NCBI RefSeq assembly: GCF_001429785.1
Contig: NZ_LMJF01000001.1
Span: 382,367-446,366, forward strand
Direction of reading: 5' to 3'
DNA length: 64,000 nt
Origin: Lysobacter sp. Root916
GTDB taxonomy: Bacteria > Pseudomonadota > Gammaproteobacteria > Xanthomonadales > Xanthomonadaceae
A program made the translations under genes and the position numbers. Below the pieces are notes generated by a model. The model had not been told where the DNA came from and made no database searches. It saw only the letters and a list, made by a program, of their open reading frames with translations. Of this stretch, positions 29,782 through 39,035 are shown piece after piece (position 1 is the first letter of the stretch; each line of letters begins with the position of its first letter).

Positions 29782-30501
29782 ATGCGCCAAGTCATCCTGG
29801 ATACCGAGACCACCGGCCTGAGCTGGGAGCGCGGTAACCGCGTGGTCGAAATCGGCTGCGTCGAGTTCGTCGAGCGCCGCCCCACCGGCCGGACCTTCCA
29901 CACTTATTTGAACCCCGAGCGCGAATTCGAGCCCGGGGCGCAGGAAGTCACCGGCCTGACCTTGGAGTTTCTGGCCGACAAGCCCAAGTTCGAGACCATC
30001 GTCGACGAGTTCCTGGCTTTCATCGACGGCGCCGAGCTGGTCATCCACAACGCGGCCTTCGACGTCGGCTTTCTCGACAACGAACTGGCGCTGGCCGGGC
30101 CGCAGTACGGCAAGCTCGGCGACCGCGCCACCATCGAGGACTCGCTGCTGCTCGCGCGTCAGCGTTTCCCGGGCCAGCGCAATTCGCTGGACGCGCTGTG
30201 CAAGCGCCTGGGCGTGGACAACGCCCATCGCCAGCTGCACGGCGCGCTGCTCGACGCCCAGTTGCTGGCCGAGGTCTATATCGGCCTGACCTCGGGCCAG
30301 AGCGATCTGGGCTTCGGCCAGGGCGAGGACGGCGGCGGCCAGTCCGCGGCAGCGGTGTTCGATCTGGACGCCAGCGCGCCGCGTCCGCGCGTGCAGATCA
30401 GCAGCGAGGAACGGGCCGCGCACGAGGCGCGCCTGGAGAAGCTGCGCAAGAAGGCGGGGAAGTGTTTGTGGGATGCGATGGAGGCTCCCGCGACGACGTA
30501 G
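29782..30501 (+). CDS. dnaQ: DNA polymerase III epsilon subunit, 3'-5' proofreading exonuclease
   Basis: The 239 residues carry the three exonuclease motifs: DTETTG (Asp7, Glu9), HNAAFDVGFLDNE and HGALLDAQLLAEVY. The C-terminal tail, which binds the alpha subunit, is basic and ends near EKLRKKAGKCLWD. It removes misincorporated bases during replication. It follows rnhA by 19 bp on the same strand; in E. coli the two genes are adjacent but divergent. Confidence 0.96.
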   Translation: MRQVILDTETTGLSWERGNRVVEIGCVEFVERRPTGRTFHTYLNPEREFEPGAQEVTGLTLEFLADKPKFETIVDEFLAFIDGAELVIHNAAFDVGFLDNELALAGPQYGKLGDRATIEDSLLLARQRFPGQRNSLDALCKRLGVDNAHRQLHGALLDAQLLAEVYIGLTSGQSDLGFGQGEDGGGQSAAAVFDLDASAPRPRVQISSEERAAHEARLEKLRKKAGKCLWDAMEAPATT

Positions 30502-30691
30502 GGGCGCCTCGCTGCTTTGTGCAGGCACGATAGGGTGCAAGGGTAGGGTGCGGTGGTAACCGCACCATCGTCATCCGGCCTGCTACGTGGCGATGCGGTT
30601 CGCCTGTGGCTCACCGCATCCTACGAGTCGAATCGGAATGGGGGGCGGCCGTAGACTGCGGTGACAACCGCAGCATCGCCATCGGCGATGC

Positions 30692-31396
30692 CTAGTGGCT
30701 GCGGACCAGGATCACCGTGACGTTGTCCGAGCCGCCGCCGTCCAGCGCGGCCGCGACCAGGCTGTCCACGCATTCCTGCGCGCTGCAGTCGTTGTGCGCG
30801 AGCACGCGCGCGATGCTGCGGTCGTCGACTTCCTCGGTCAGGCCGTCGCTGCACAGCAGCAGCTGCATGCCGGGGCGGAGCTCGCCGGTCATGGTCTCGA
30901 CGTTCAGATTGCGCGGGTCGGTCACGCCCAGGGCCTGGGTCACCACGTTGCGATGCGGATGGCTGCGCGCCTGCTCGTGGGTGATCGCGCCGTTGGCGAT
31001 CAGTTCCTGGACGTAGCTGTGGTCCTGCGAGAGCTGGGCCAACTGACCGTCGCGCCACAGGTAGACCCGGCTGTCGCCCACCCACGCAACCTCGAATCGG
31101 TTGCCGTTGACGCGCGCGGCGACCACCGTAGTGCCCATGGGCAGGGCGTCGTTGCGGCGGCGCGAGGTGCGGATGATCTCCTCGTCGGCGATCCGAATGG
31201 CCTGGGCCAGCGGGGTGCCGTCGCGGACTTCGCGCACGATGGCCTCGCGCGCTAGCGCGCTGGCGACCTCGCCGTACTCATGCCCGCCCATTCCGTCGGC
31301 GACCAGCCACAGGCCCAGTTCGCTGTCACCGTAATAGGTGTCTTCATTGAGCTCGCGGCGCAGGCCGACATGCGTCAGGTGTCCGAATTCGATCAT
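30692..31396 (-). CDS. PP2C-family serine/threonine protein phosphatase
   Basis: The 234 residues show the bacterial PP2C (Stp1/PrpC-like) metal-binding motifs: NEDTYY, VADGMGGHEYGEVAS, AWVGDSRVYLWRDGQL, CSDGLTEEV and GGSDNVTVILV. It is soluble and Mn- or Mg-dependent and removes phosphate from Ser or Thr. No partner kinase gene lies in this window. ATG 31396 is preferred because the family N terminus begins IEFGHLTHVGLRRELNED; the longer upstream frame is not conserved-looking. Confidence 0.92.
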   Translation of the reverse strand: MIEFGHLTHVGLRRELNEDTYYGDSELGLWLVADGMGGHEYGEVASALAREAIVREVRDGTPLAQAIRIADEEIIRTSRRRNDALPMGTTVVAARVNGNRFEVAWVGDSRVYLWRDGQLAQLSQDHSYVQELIANGAITHEQARSHPHRNVVTQALGVTDPRNLNVETMTGELRPGMQLLLCSDGLTEEVDDRSIARVLAHNDCSAQECVDSLVAAALDGGGSDNVTVILVRSH

Positions 31397-31629
31397 GAGT
31401 CGATCATGCCGGTCGCGTTTGTCGGAGGCTCTTCGAGTAGTAAACGGAATCATCGGGGCGTAGCGGCCGTGCGGCAAGCGACGGTCGCATTCCCCCTCAC
31501 GACCATGCCCGGTGTTGCAGTAACGAAACATGACCGGAGCCGCGCATCATCGCGTAAAAAACATGCTGTGCGGCACGGTTCGGCGCTATTCCCGCACGAT
31601 CCGGCGCCGCCGGCAGGGCCGCGGCCAAC

Positions 31630-31658
31630 AAAAAAGCGGGCCCGGTCGGGCCCGCTTT
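31630..31658 (-). terminator. Intrinsic terminator after tRNA-Ser(CGA)
   Basis: On the minus strand GCGGGCCCG and CGGGCCCGC pair around ACC and are followed by six T. It starts about 10 bp after the tRNA 3' end. Confidence 0.85.
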
Positions 31659-31666
31659 GCATAATC

Positions 31667-31757
<91 letters not shown>

Positions 31758-31854
31758 GGGTGCAGTGAGCCGGGAATGATACGGGGCGCGAAGCCTTCCG
31801 ACAAGGCATGCGTCCGGGCGGCTACACTGTGGCCCCCCTGAACGAAACGCTGCC

Positions 31855-32265
31855 ATGTCCGAAATCCTGGTTCCGGTGTCCTTCGGCGAACTGCTGGACA
31901 AGATCGCCATCCTGCAGATCAAGTCCGAGCGCATGAGCGACCCGGCCAAGCTGGCCAACGTGCGCAACGAGCTGTCCGCCTTGGAGCAGACCTGGATGGC
32001 CCATCCGGCCGCCGGCCACGACATCGTGCGCCTGCGCGCCGAGCTCAAGGCCGTGAACGAGCGCCTGTGGGCGATCGAGGACGACATCCGCATCAAGGAA
32101 AAGGCCCAGGCCTTCGACGCCGAGTTCGTGCGCCTGGCGCGCAGCGTCTATTTCGAGAACGACGAGCGCGCCCGGATCAAGAAGGACATCAACCTCGCGC
32201 TGGGTTCCAGCTACGTCGAGGAAAAGTCCTACGAGGACTACAAAAGCGGCGCCGCCGCGCCCTGA
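31855..32265 (+). CDS. DUF6165 family protein
   Basis: This 136-residue soluble, mostly helical protein starts MSEILVPVSFGELLDKIAIL, the signature start of the DUF6165 family. Charged helices follow (for example RLRAELKAVNERLWAIEDD). Family members are often found near glycan or lipopolysaccharide genes, and here a GT9 transferase and kdkA lie 2-4 kb downstream. Its biochemical role is unknown. A 4-TM membrane protein gene follows after 13 bp, probably cotranscribed. Confidence 0.8.
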   Translation: MSEILVPVSFGELLDKIAILQIKSERMSDPAKLANVRNELSALEQTWMAHPAAGHDIVRLRAELKAVNERLWAIEDDIRIKEKAQAFDAEFVRLARSVYFENDERARIKKDINLALGSSYVEEKSYEDYKSGAAAP

Positions 32266-32278
32266 GTCGGTCCGGCGC

Positions 32279-32947
32279 ATGCCGACCTCGCCGCAGGGAC
32301 GCGAACCCGGGCCGCGCGTCGCCGGCGCCTGGCTCTACGACGACTTGCTGGCCTGGTTGTGTCCCGGCGGCCTGCTGCTGACCGCGCTGGCCCTGCGTTA
32401 CCCGGATAGCCTGCGCCTGCTGCGCGCGCAGGCGCCGGAACTGACCCTGCCGACCTGGTTCGCCGGGGCCTATGTGCTGGGCCTGGCCTTGAGCCCGCTC
32501 GGGCGTCTGGTCTATGCCTTCGCCCAGGCCATCGTCTGGCCGCGGCTGCGCCAGGCCTGGGCGCCGGCGATCGCGTTCCTGGCCCAGCGCCTGCAGCGCG
32601 ACGAGGGCCTGACCCTGCCCGACGCCGCGCACATGTCGACCTCGGTGTTCCACGACGTCGACCGGCGCATGCGCGAGTATCTGGAGGCGGTCGATCCGTC
32701 CTCGCGGCAGGCGCTGAACCGCATGAAGGTGCTGTGCAGCCTGGCCTGCAACGCGGCGGCCGCGGCCCTGGTGTTCGTCGCGATCGACGCGGCGCTTGGC
32801 GGCTACCGCTACTGGAGCAACGCTCAGGTCGGCATCGCCGCGCTCGCGATCGCGCTGGCCCTGGTCGCGGCGGTGTACCGCGAACGCCGGCGCCAGCGCA
32901 CCCAGCTGTCGATCTGGCGACGCCTGCAGGTCGGCGCGAACGACTGA
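32279..32947 (+). CDS. Hypothetical integral membrane protein
   Basis: The 222 residues have hydrophobic helices near residues 20-42, 58-80, 153-171 and 180-203, with a long soluble loop between the second and third (QRDEGLTLPDAAHMSTSVFH) and a basic C-terminal tail. No enzyme motif was recognised. It follows the DUF6165 gene by 13 bp and probably shares its promoter. Confidence 0.75.
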   Translation: MPTSPQGREPGPRVAGAWLYDDLLAWLCPGGLLLTALALRYPDSLRLLRAQAPELTLPTWFAGAYVLGLALSPLGRLVYAFAQAIVWPRLRQAWAPAIAFLAQRLQRDEGLTLPDAAHMSTSVFHDVDRRMREYLEAVDPSSRQALNRMKVLCSLACNAAAAALVFVAIDAALGGYRYWSNAQVGIAALAIALALVAAVYRERRRQRTQLSIWRRLQVGAND

Positions 32948-33321
32948 TCTCCGGCAGACGCCGGCGGCCTGGACACGCGGGGCGGCGCGCGTCGCCAGCC
33001 TGCACCGGATGCCGCAGGCCCGACGCAACCCAGAGTGCCCCGGCGAGCGCGAGTCTCGTCAGCCTGCCCGCCATCGGTAGCGCCGCACGCCGCCGGCCTG
33101 CCGCAGCCGACCTTCACGCGCCGGACCGGCCAACCGGATTGGCCGGGGCGCGGAACCGCAGCCCATTTTTCGCCGGCGACTGCCGCTAGGGTGGCCGCGC
33201 GTCGTTCCGGTCCGCGCCACGCGTGCGAACCGGACGGTGCGACAGCGGGCAGGTCTGGATGGCCTCTCGCCCACGGACCGGCCCGATCGATCAATGGATG
33301 GACGAATCAAGGAGCAACAAC
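32948..33321. other. Intergenic region with GC-rich hairpins, no gene seen
   Basis: No frame here looks coding. A short hairpin (CCGGCCAA / TTGGCCGG around CCGGA) lies at 33126-33146. The segment presumably holds the promoter of the secreted protein gene at 33322, but no clear -35/-10 pair stands out. Confidence 0.4.
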
Positions 33322-34332
33322 GTGAAAAAGGAACACGTGTTAGGGACGCTGTGCATGACGGTGCTGTTGGCGATGTCGCCGCTGGTGGCGATGGCCGACC
33401 AATCCGAAGAGGAAACTCCCAAGGAAGAGCAGGAGTTCAAGCGCAACGAGCCGCCGGTGTCGGAGGCGGTGAAGCAGCACCTGGCCTACATCGAGGACCT
33501 CGATAAGCGCTATCCGGACACCTCCAAGGTCGATCCCGAGCGCTTCATGGCCGAGGAAGGCGAGAAGGCCGCGCTGATCTACTGCCGCGCACTGGGCTTC
33601 GATGGGCCGTGCGAACCGGCCAAGGACGGGCAGTCGGCGCAGGCGCGTTCGGGCTTCGTCGCCATGAGCGTCGAGCGCGCGGCGGCCAAGGTCGGTCGCT
33701 ACGGCTGGTTCGACTGGCTGTTCAATCTGCTCTACAGCGTCGGCGTGATCCCCGACAAGGCCTCGTGCCCGTCGCCGCACGTGCTGGTGCAGATGCACAT
33801 GGACGACGAAGACCGCCGCAACGCCAATTCGCGTTGGGGCTGGATCGGCGCGACCGTGTCCAACAGCAACACCACCTGGCGCTTCTGCCGCCTGAGCTGG
33901 GACGCCTCGTTCGCGTTCAAGCCGCTGGCGAACTGGGGCAACCAGTACGACTACGCGGTGCAGAACCTGGGCATGTTCTGCCCGCCGGGTTCGCGCCGCG
34001 TGCTGCGCCGTCACGACAACGAGGATTGGGCCAACGCCAACTGGTCCAGCGGCGGCGTGTTCCCCAGCTTCAACCTGGGCGGCAACTGGTGGACCTACAC
34101 CTGCCAGTACGACGGCGGCACGCCCACGCCGCTGATGTCCTCGTTCCCGACCCTGGGCTTCGGCTACGGCGTGTTCTCGCCGACCAATCTGCCTTGGCCC
34201 TATGCGCTGGCTAACGGCTACGTCTACCAGGACGACGAGGACTTCTTGAACCTCAACTTCTGGATCGGCTCGCCCGACGCGGCGATGGGTGGCGGCAACA
34301 ACACCTGGCGCGGGCTGTCGCGCGTCAAATAA
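33322..34332 (+). CDS. Secreted protein of unknown family
   Basis: The 336 residues begin with a signal peptide (HVLGTLCMTVLLAMSPLVAM, cleavage near residue 26). An acidic helical region (about 27-125) and a C-terminal part rich in Trp, Asn and Gly follow, with NSNTTWRFCR, FNLGGNWWTYTCQYDGG and FGYGVFSPTNLPWPYAL. Six cysteines lie outside the signal (88, 97, 149, 189, 220, 261). The aromatic and Asn-rich C terminus suggests a beta-sandwich binding domain, but no family was recognised. GTG 33322 is chosen because AAGGAG lies seven bases upstream; ATG 33298 is in frame but lacks a ribosome site. Confidence 0.7.
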   Translation: MKKEHVLGTLCMTVLLAMSPLVAMADQSEEETPKEEQEFKRNEPPVSEAVKQHLAYIEDLDKRYPDTSKVDPERFMAEEGEKAALIYCRALGFDGPCEPAKDGQSAQARSGFVAMSVERAAAKVGRYGWFDWLFNLLYSVGVIPDKASCPSPHVLVQMHMDDEDRRNANSRWGWIGATVSNSNTTWRFCRLSWDASFAFKPLANWGNQYDYAVQNLGMFCPPGSRRVLRRHDNEDWANANWSSGGVFPSFNLGGNWWTYTCQYDGGTPTPLMSSFPTLGFGYGVFSPTNLPWPYALANGYVYQDDEDFLNLNFWIGSPDAAMGGGNNTWRGLSRVK

Positions 34333-34347
34333 GTCGCTGGTTTCAAG

Positions 34348-34373
34348 CCCCTCTCCCGCTCGCGGGAGAGGGG
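34348..34373. repeat. CTCTCCCGC-type palindromic repeat, copy 2
   Basis: CCCCTCTCCCGC and GCGGGAGAGGGG pair perfectly around TC, followed by TTGGGGTGAGGG. It is a member of the dispersed family also found at 25379 and 63963. It lies 16 bp after a stop codon, where it could also act as a transcript-end hairpin. Confidence 0.8.
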
Positions 34374-34583
34374 TTGGGGTGAGGGCGCCGCTGCCGCGGC
34401 GCTGCTTGGGCTGCGCAGATCGAGCCGATGCATATTCGCAAGCGGGTGCGATGGGAACTCAGCAGCGCGCGGCTAAACGCGCCCGCACATCCATCACAGC
34501 GAAGCCGAGTGGATTCAGCTCATGCCATCGCTCAGGTCGACTCGTGTCATTCGTAGCGAAACCGCGGCTCCTGTGCCGCGGTC

Positions 34584-35648
34584 TCAGCCAGCCGAATGAT
34601 CGGCGACATAACGCTCGAACGCCGCGACCCCATCCTCCACCGAGATCAGATCCATGACCCCGTCGTGCTCGATCTTGGTGCCCCACTTGAGTTCGCTCGC
34701 AGGCTTGCCGAGGTACTTGCGCGCCGCGTCGTCGTAGCGGTCGGCGCAGTAGCGGCGGTCGCTGTAGGGGCCGCTGCGTGCGGGGTTGCTGGCCGCATGC
34801 AGACCCAGCACCTTGATACCCATGGCGTTGGCGATGTGCATGGGCCCGGAATCGGGCGTCATGAGCAGATGGCCGCGCGCGAGCAGGGCCGGCAATTGCT
34901 TGAGGGTGTCCTTGCCGATCAGGTCCAGCGCGGGCGCGCTCATCGCCGCCAGGATTTCGTCGCCGGTGCGGCGCTCCAGCTCGCTGCGGCCGCCGCACAG
35001 CACCACCCGCCAGCCGCGCGCGACGGCGTGGTCGGCGACCGCGGCATAGCGTTCGCTGCGCCAGTTGCGCAGCGCGTGGCTGGAGCAGGGCGAGATCAGC
35101 AGGGTAGGGCGGCCGTCGTCCGGCCATTGCGCGCGCGCCCACTCGTAGGCCTCGGCCGGCACCGGCAGGTCCCAGCGCACCTGGGTCTGGCGCAGGCCCA
35201 GCGGCTCGCAGAAGCTGCCGATCGCGTCCAGCACGTGGATGCCGGGGCGGTCGGGGATGCGTTCGTTGACGAACAGGCCGTGCAGGTCCTTGGCGCGCGC
35301 GCGGTCGTAGCCGATCCGGCGCCGCGCCGGCACGAACGCCGACAGCAGGTTCGCGCGCGCGGCCACCTGCATCTGCAGCAGGGCGTCGTAACGCCGGCGT
35401 TCGCCCAGCCGCGCGCGCAGCTCGCGGCCCAGCGCGCGCATGCCGGCCAGGCCGGCCTTCTTGTCGTATTCGACGAAGTTCACGTTTTCCAGGCCGTCGA
35501 GCAGGCGGCGCTCGCCCTTGCCGATCACCCAGGTCAACTCCAGCCGCGGCCAGGCCTCGCGCAGGGTGCGCACCAGCGGAACCACATGGGTCACGTCGCC
35601 GAGGGCGGAAAGCCGCAGCAGGCAGATCGAGTGGGGTGCGTTGTTCAC
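34584..35648 (-). CDS. Glycosyltransferase family 9 protein (LPS heptosyltransferase-like)
   Basis: The 354 residues show a GT9/GT-B pattern: N-terminal LRLSALGDVTHVVPLVRTL with the acceptor-side GD motif, the central ISPCSSHALRNWRSERYAA, and the donor-side PDSGPMHIANAMG. Family members add ADP-heptose to the inner core of lipopolysaccharide at the cytoplasmic face. The GTG start lies only 22 bp from the divergent kdkA start, which also acts on the Kdo/heptose core region. Confidence 0.9.
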   Translation of the reverse strand: MNNAPHSICLLRLSALGDVTHVVPLVRTLREAWPRLELTWVIGKGERRLLDGLENVNFVEYDKKAGLAGMRALGRELRARLGERRRYDALLQMQVAARANLLSAFVPARRRIGYDRARAKDLHGLFVNERIPDRPGIHVLDAIGSFCEPLGLRQTQVRWDLPVPAEAYEWARAQWPDDGRPTLLISPCSSHALRNWRSERYAAVADHAVARGWRVVLCGGRSELERRTGDEILAAMSAPALDLIGKDTLKQLPALLARGHLLMTPDSGPMHIANAMGIKVLGLHAASNPARSGPYSDRRYCADRYDDAARKYLGKPASELKWGTKIEHDGVMDLISVEDGVAAFERYVADHSAG

Positions 35649-35670
35649 GTGACTTGTTAGACTCCGGCGG

Positions 35671-36420
35671 ATGACGGGCTACGACGCCGCCGAAGGATTG
35701 ACGCCGTTCCGCGACGACAGCGGCTACGGCGCGATTCTGTTCGACCGCACCCGGGTGCGGCAAGCGAGCCCGGAATGGTTCTCGCCTGCCTTCTGGGGCG
35801 AACGCGCGCGCCCGGTCGACAGCGGCGGTCGCGGCGGGGCCTGGTTCGTGGACGCGCCGTTCGGCCCCAGCCTGCTGCGACGCTACCTGCGCGGCGGCCT
35901 GGTCGCGCGCTTCAACCGCGACCGTTACTGGTGGCGCGGCGCCAACGAGACGCGCAGCTTCGCCGAATTCCGCCTGACCCGCGCGGTGGCCGAGAAGGGC
36001 CTGCCGGTGCCGCGTCCGATCGCCGCCTACTATCGCCGCGACGGCTTCTACTACTACGCCGCGATCCTGCTGGAGCGCCTCAACGACGTGCGCTCGCTGG
36101 CCGACCGCGCCGCGGTCGCCGGCGACGGCGCGCCCTGGGAGGAGGCCGGCCGGCTGATCGCGCGCTGCCATCGCGTCGGCTTGGACCACGCCGATCTCAA
36201 CGCCCACAACCTGCTGTTCGACCCGACCGGGCGCGGCTGGGTGATCGATCTGGACCGCGGTCACCTGCACATACCGGCGACCGGTTGGCGCGAGCGCAAC
36301 CTGGCCCGGCTCAAGCGCTCGCTGCTGAAACTGCGCGGCGCGCGTTCGACGGAAGAGGTCGAACGCGACTACGGCCGTCTGCGCGCGGCCTACGAGCGCG
36401 CCTGGGACAAGGGATACTGA
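35671..36420 (+). CDS. kdkA: 3-deoxy-D-manno-octulosonic acid (Kdo) kinase
   Basis: The 249 residues match the KdkA/RfaP-like protein-kinase-fold family. A substrate region has [20 protein letters not shown], followed by hinge-like [13 protein letters not shown] and the catalytic loop [12 protein letters not shown] (His173, Asp175) and the metal-binding VIDLDRG. KdkA phosphorylates Kdo of lipopolysaccharide with ATP, a xanthomonad-like core feature. Its stop overlaps the start of the MBL-fold gene (TGATG). Confidence 0.92.
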   Translation: MTGYDAAEGLTPFRDDSGYGAILFDRTRVRQASPEWFSPAFWGERARPVDSGGRGGAWFVDAPFGPSLLRRYLRGGLVARFNRDRYWWRGANETRSFAEFRLTRAVAEKGLPVPRPIAAYYRRDGFYYYAAILLERLNDVRSLADRAAVAGDGAPWEEAGRLIARCHRVGLDHADLNAHNLLFDPTGRGWVIDLDRGHLHIPATGWRERNLARLKRSLLKLRGARSTEEVERDYGRLRAAYERAWDKGY

Positions 36421-37178
36421 TGAGCTGGCATCTGCGCCTGCACGGCGTCGGCAACGCATCCGCGGTGGAGCTGGGTTCGGCGATGGCGACCATCGAGCGC
36501 GACGGCGCGCCCTGGCTGACCGTCGACTGCGGCGGCGAGGGCCTGACCGCCTACCTCGCCCACTACGGGCAGGCGCCGCAGGCCTTGTTCATCACCCACA
36601 CCCACCTCGATCACGTCGCCGGCTTCGAGCGGCTGTTCGTCTCGACCTATTTCGATCCCGAGCGGCGCGGCCGGGTCAAGCTGTACGTGCCGGCGCCGGT
36701 GGTGCCGCTGCTGCACCAGCGCGTGGGCGACTATCCCAACGCTCTGGCCGAGGGCGGGGTGAATTTCTGGGACGCGTTCCAGGTGATCCCGGTCGGCGCC
36801 GCGTTCTGGCACCAGGGCGTGCGCCTGGAAGTCTTCGCCACCCGCCACCATTGGCCGGACACCGCCTTCGGCCTGCGCCTGCGCGGCAGCGTGGTCTGGA
36901 CCGGCGACACCCGGCCGATCCCCGAGGCCCTGGCCAAGTACGCCGACGCCGGCGAGCTGATCGCCCACGATTGCGCCCTGCACGGCAACCCTTCGCACAG
37001 CGGTATCGAGGACCTGGAGCGCGAATATCCGCGCGAACTGCTCGCGCGCTGCCTGCTCTACCACTACGCCAGCGCCGGCGAAGGCGACACCCTGGCCGCA
37101 CGGGGGTATCGTGTGGGTCGACCGGGCGAATGCGTCGCCCTGGCCGAATCCAGCGCAGAGCAGGTGCCGCCGTCGTGA
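36420..37178 (+). CDS. MBL-fold metal-dependent hydrolase
   Basis: The 252 residues form a metallo-beta-lactamase fold with ITHTHLDHVAGFERLF (metal motif HxHxDH at about 60-65), FATRHHWPDTAFGLRL, VVWTGDTRPIPE and IAHDCALHGNPSHS. This is closest to the ribonuclease Z-like subgroup of phosphodiesterases, though the substrate is unknown. It overlaps both neighbours by 1-4 bases (kdkA before, moaA after), so translation is coupled. A link to lipopolysaccharide or molybdenum cofactor synthesis is possible but not shown. Confidence 0.85.
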   Translation: MSWHLRLHGVGNASAVELGSAMATIERDGAPWLTVDCGGEGLTAYLAHYGQAPQALFITHTHLDHVAGFERLFVSTYFDPERRGRVKLYVPAPVVPLLHQRVGDYPNALAEGGVNFWDAFQVIPVGAAFWHQGVRLEVFATRHHWPDTAFGLRLRGSVVWTGDTRPIPEALAKYADAGELIAHDCALHGNPSHSGIEDLEREYPRELLARCLLYHYASAGEGDTLAARGYRVGRPGECVALAESSAEQVPPS

Positions 37179-38206
37179 GCGCGTTGCCGGATCCGAAGCA
37201 GATGCCATGGGCGCAGGACGTCTACGGGCGTCCGCTGCGCGACCTGCGTTTGTCGGTGATCGAGGCTTGCAACTTCCGTTGCCCCTACTGCATGCCGGCC
37301 GAGCGCGTACCGGACGACTACGGCCTGGACGCCGCCTCGCGCCTGAGCTTCGACGAGATCGAAACCCTGGTGCGCGGCTTCGTGCGCGTGGGCGTGCGCA
37401 AGCTGCGCCTGACCGGCGGCGAGCCGCTGCTGCGCAAGAATCTGCCGGAGCTGATCGCGCGGCTGGCGGCGATCGACGGCCTCGACGATCTGGCCCTGAC
37501 CACCAACGGCTCGCTGCTCGCGCGCCAGGCGCGCGCCCTGCGCGAGGCCGGCCTGCGCCGGCTCACGGTCAGCCTGGACGCGCTGGAACCCGAGCTGTTC
37601 CGGCGCCTGTCCGGCGGCCGCGGCGAGGTCGCCCAGGTGCTGGCCGGCATCGACGCGGCCCAGGCCGCGGGCTTCGACTCGATCAAGCTCAACTGCGTGG
37701 TCCAGCGCGGCGTCAACGACGACCAGGTGCTGCCCCTGGCCGAACGCTTCCGCGGTAGCGGCCACGTGCTGCGCTACATCGAATACATGGACGTGGGCAC
37801 CTGCAACGGCTGGGACGCCGCGCGCGTGGTGCCTTCGGCGCAACTGCGCGACCGCCTGCACCAGCGCTGGCCGCTGCGCGCGCTGGACGCGCACTACCGC
37901 GGCGAAGTCGCGGCGCGCTACGCCTACGCCGACGGCGCCGGCGAAGTCGGCTTCGTGTCCTCGATCAGCGCGCCGTTCTGCGGCGACTGTCACCGCTCGC
38001 GGGTGTCCGCCGACGGCCGCCTTTACACCTGTCTGTTCGCCGCCGACGGTGTCGATCTGCGCTCGACCCTGGCCCTGGGCGAGTTCGGCCTGGCGCAGCG
38101 CGTGGCCGAGCTGTGGTCGCGACGCGCCGACCGCTACAGCGAACTGCGCGCCGCCGACGCGCCGCGCCCGAGTCGGCACGTGGAGATGTTCCTGGTCGGC
38201 GGTTGA
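37175..38206 (+). CDS. moaA: GTP 3',8-cyclase (molybdopterin biosynthesis MoaA)
   Basis: The 343 residues are a radical SAM enzyme with the CxxxCxxC cluster motif (Cys32, Cys36, Cys39 in ACNFRCPYC). A second 4Fe-4S site lies in the C-terminal half (CGDCHRSRVSADGRLYTC), and the C terminus is the usual Gly-Gly. It converts GTP to the first pterin intermediate together with MoaC. The start codon is GTG, overlapping the preceding stop. It heads the moaA-moaC-moaD-moaE series. Confidence 0.96.
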   Translation: MSALPDPKQMPWAQDVYGRPLRDLRLSVIEACNFRCPYCMPAERVPDDYGLDAASRLSFDEIETLVRGFVRVGVRKLRLTGGEPLLRKNLPELIARLAAIDGLDDLALTTNGSLLARQARALREAGLRRLTVSLDALEPELFRRLSGGRGEVAQVLAGIDAAQAAGFDSIKLNCVVQRGVNDDQVLPLAERFRGSGHVLRYIEYMDVGTCNGWDAARVVPSAQLRDRLHQRWPLRALDAHYRGEVAARYAYADGAGEVGFVSSISAPFCGDCHRSRVSADGRLYTCLFAADGVDLRSTLALGEFGLAQRVAELWSRRADRYSELRAADAPRPSRHVEMFLVGG

Positions 38207-38280
38207 AGCGCGCGGCGTATCATGGCCGCTGCCCGATCCACCGATACCGCTAGGCGTCCCGTCCTGCCGGAGCCCATCGT

Positions 38281-38793
38281 TTGAAAGCCCGCAAAGCCAA
38301 GCCCGCACCGACGCGTTCCGCGCTGACACATCTGGACTCCGACGGTCGCCCCGCCATGGTCGACGTGTCCGCCAAGGCCACGACCGCGCGCGAGGCGCAG
38401 GCGGAGTGCCGGGTGCGCTTTCCGGCCGCGGTCGCCGCGCAATTGCGTGCCAACGGGCTGCGCAGCGCCAAGGGCGGCATCGTCGATGCCGCGATCGTGG
38501 CCGGCACCCTGGCGGTCAAGCGCACCGCCGAGCTGATTCCGTTCTGCCATCCGCTGCCGATCGACGGCTGCCGGATCGCGATCGACTGGCTGGACGAAAA
38601 TTCCCTGCGCATCGAATGCCGGGTGCGCACCGTCCATCGCACCGGCGTCGAGATGGAGGCGCTGACCGGCGCCACCGTGGCGGCGCTGACCGTCTACGAC
38701 ATGTGCAAGGCCTTGTCGCACCGGATCGTGATCGGGCCGGCCAAGCTGCTCGCCAAGTCCGGCGGCAAGCGCGACTTCGGGAGCGCGGCGTGA
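38281..38793 (+). CDS. moaC: Cyclic pyranopterin monophosphate synthase
   Basis: The 170 residues show MoaC hallmarks: [64 protein letters not shown] and KSGGKRDF. It forms cyclic pyranopterin monophosphate from the MoaA product. The start is a TTG with GGAG 9 bases upstream; this keeps the conserved [10 protein letters not shown] before MVDVSAK. It overlaps moaD by 4 bases. Confidence 0.95.
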   Translation: MKARKAKPAPTRSALTHLDSDGRPAMVDVSAKATTAREAQAECRVRFPAAVAAQLRANGLRSAKGGIVDAAIVAGTLAVKRTAELIPFCHPLPIDGCRIAIDWLDENSLRIECRVRTVHRTGVEMEALTGATVAALTVYDMCKALSHRIVIGPAKLLAKSGGKRDFGSAA

Positions 38794-39032
38794 ACCGGCT
38801 CACCGTGCTGTATTTCGCCAGCCTGCGCGATGCCGCCGGCCGTGCCGACGAGAGCGTGGACACCAACGCCGCCGATCTGCGCGGCCTGTACGCGACGCTG
38901 CGCGAGCGCCATGGTTTCGCGCTGCCCGCCGAGCGCTTGCGGGTCGCGGTCGACGGCGCGTTCGCGCACTGGGACGACGCGCCGCGCGCCGGCAGCGAAG
39001 TGGCCTTCATTCCACCCGTGTCGGGGGGCTGA
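38790..39032 (+). CDS. moaD: Molybdopterin synthase small subunit, sulfur carrier
   Basis: The 80-residue ubiquitin-fold protein starts [16 protein letters not shown]. It ends in IPPVSGG, the Gly-Gly tail that is thiocarboxylated to supply sulfur to molybdopterin. GTG start, overlapping the moaC stop. moaE follows after 3 bp. Confidence 0.94.
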   Translation: MNRLTVLYFASLRDAAGRADESVDTNAADLRGLYATLRERHGFALPAERLRVAVDGAFAHWDDAPRAGSEVAFIPPVSGG

Positions 39033-39035
39033 GCG

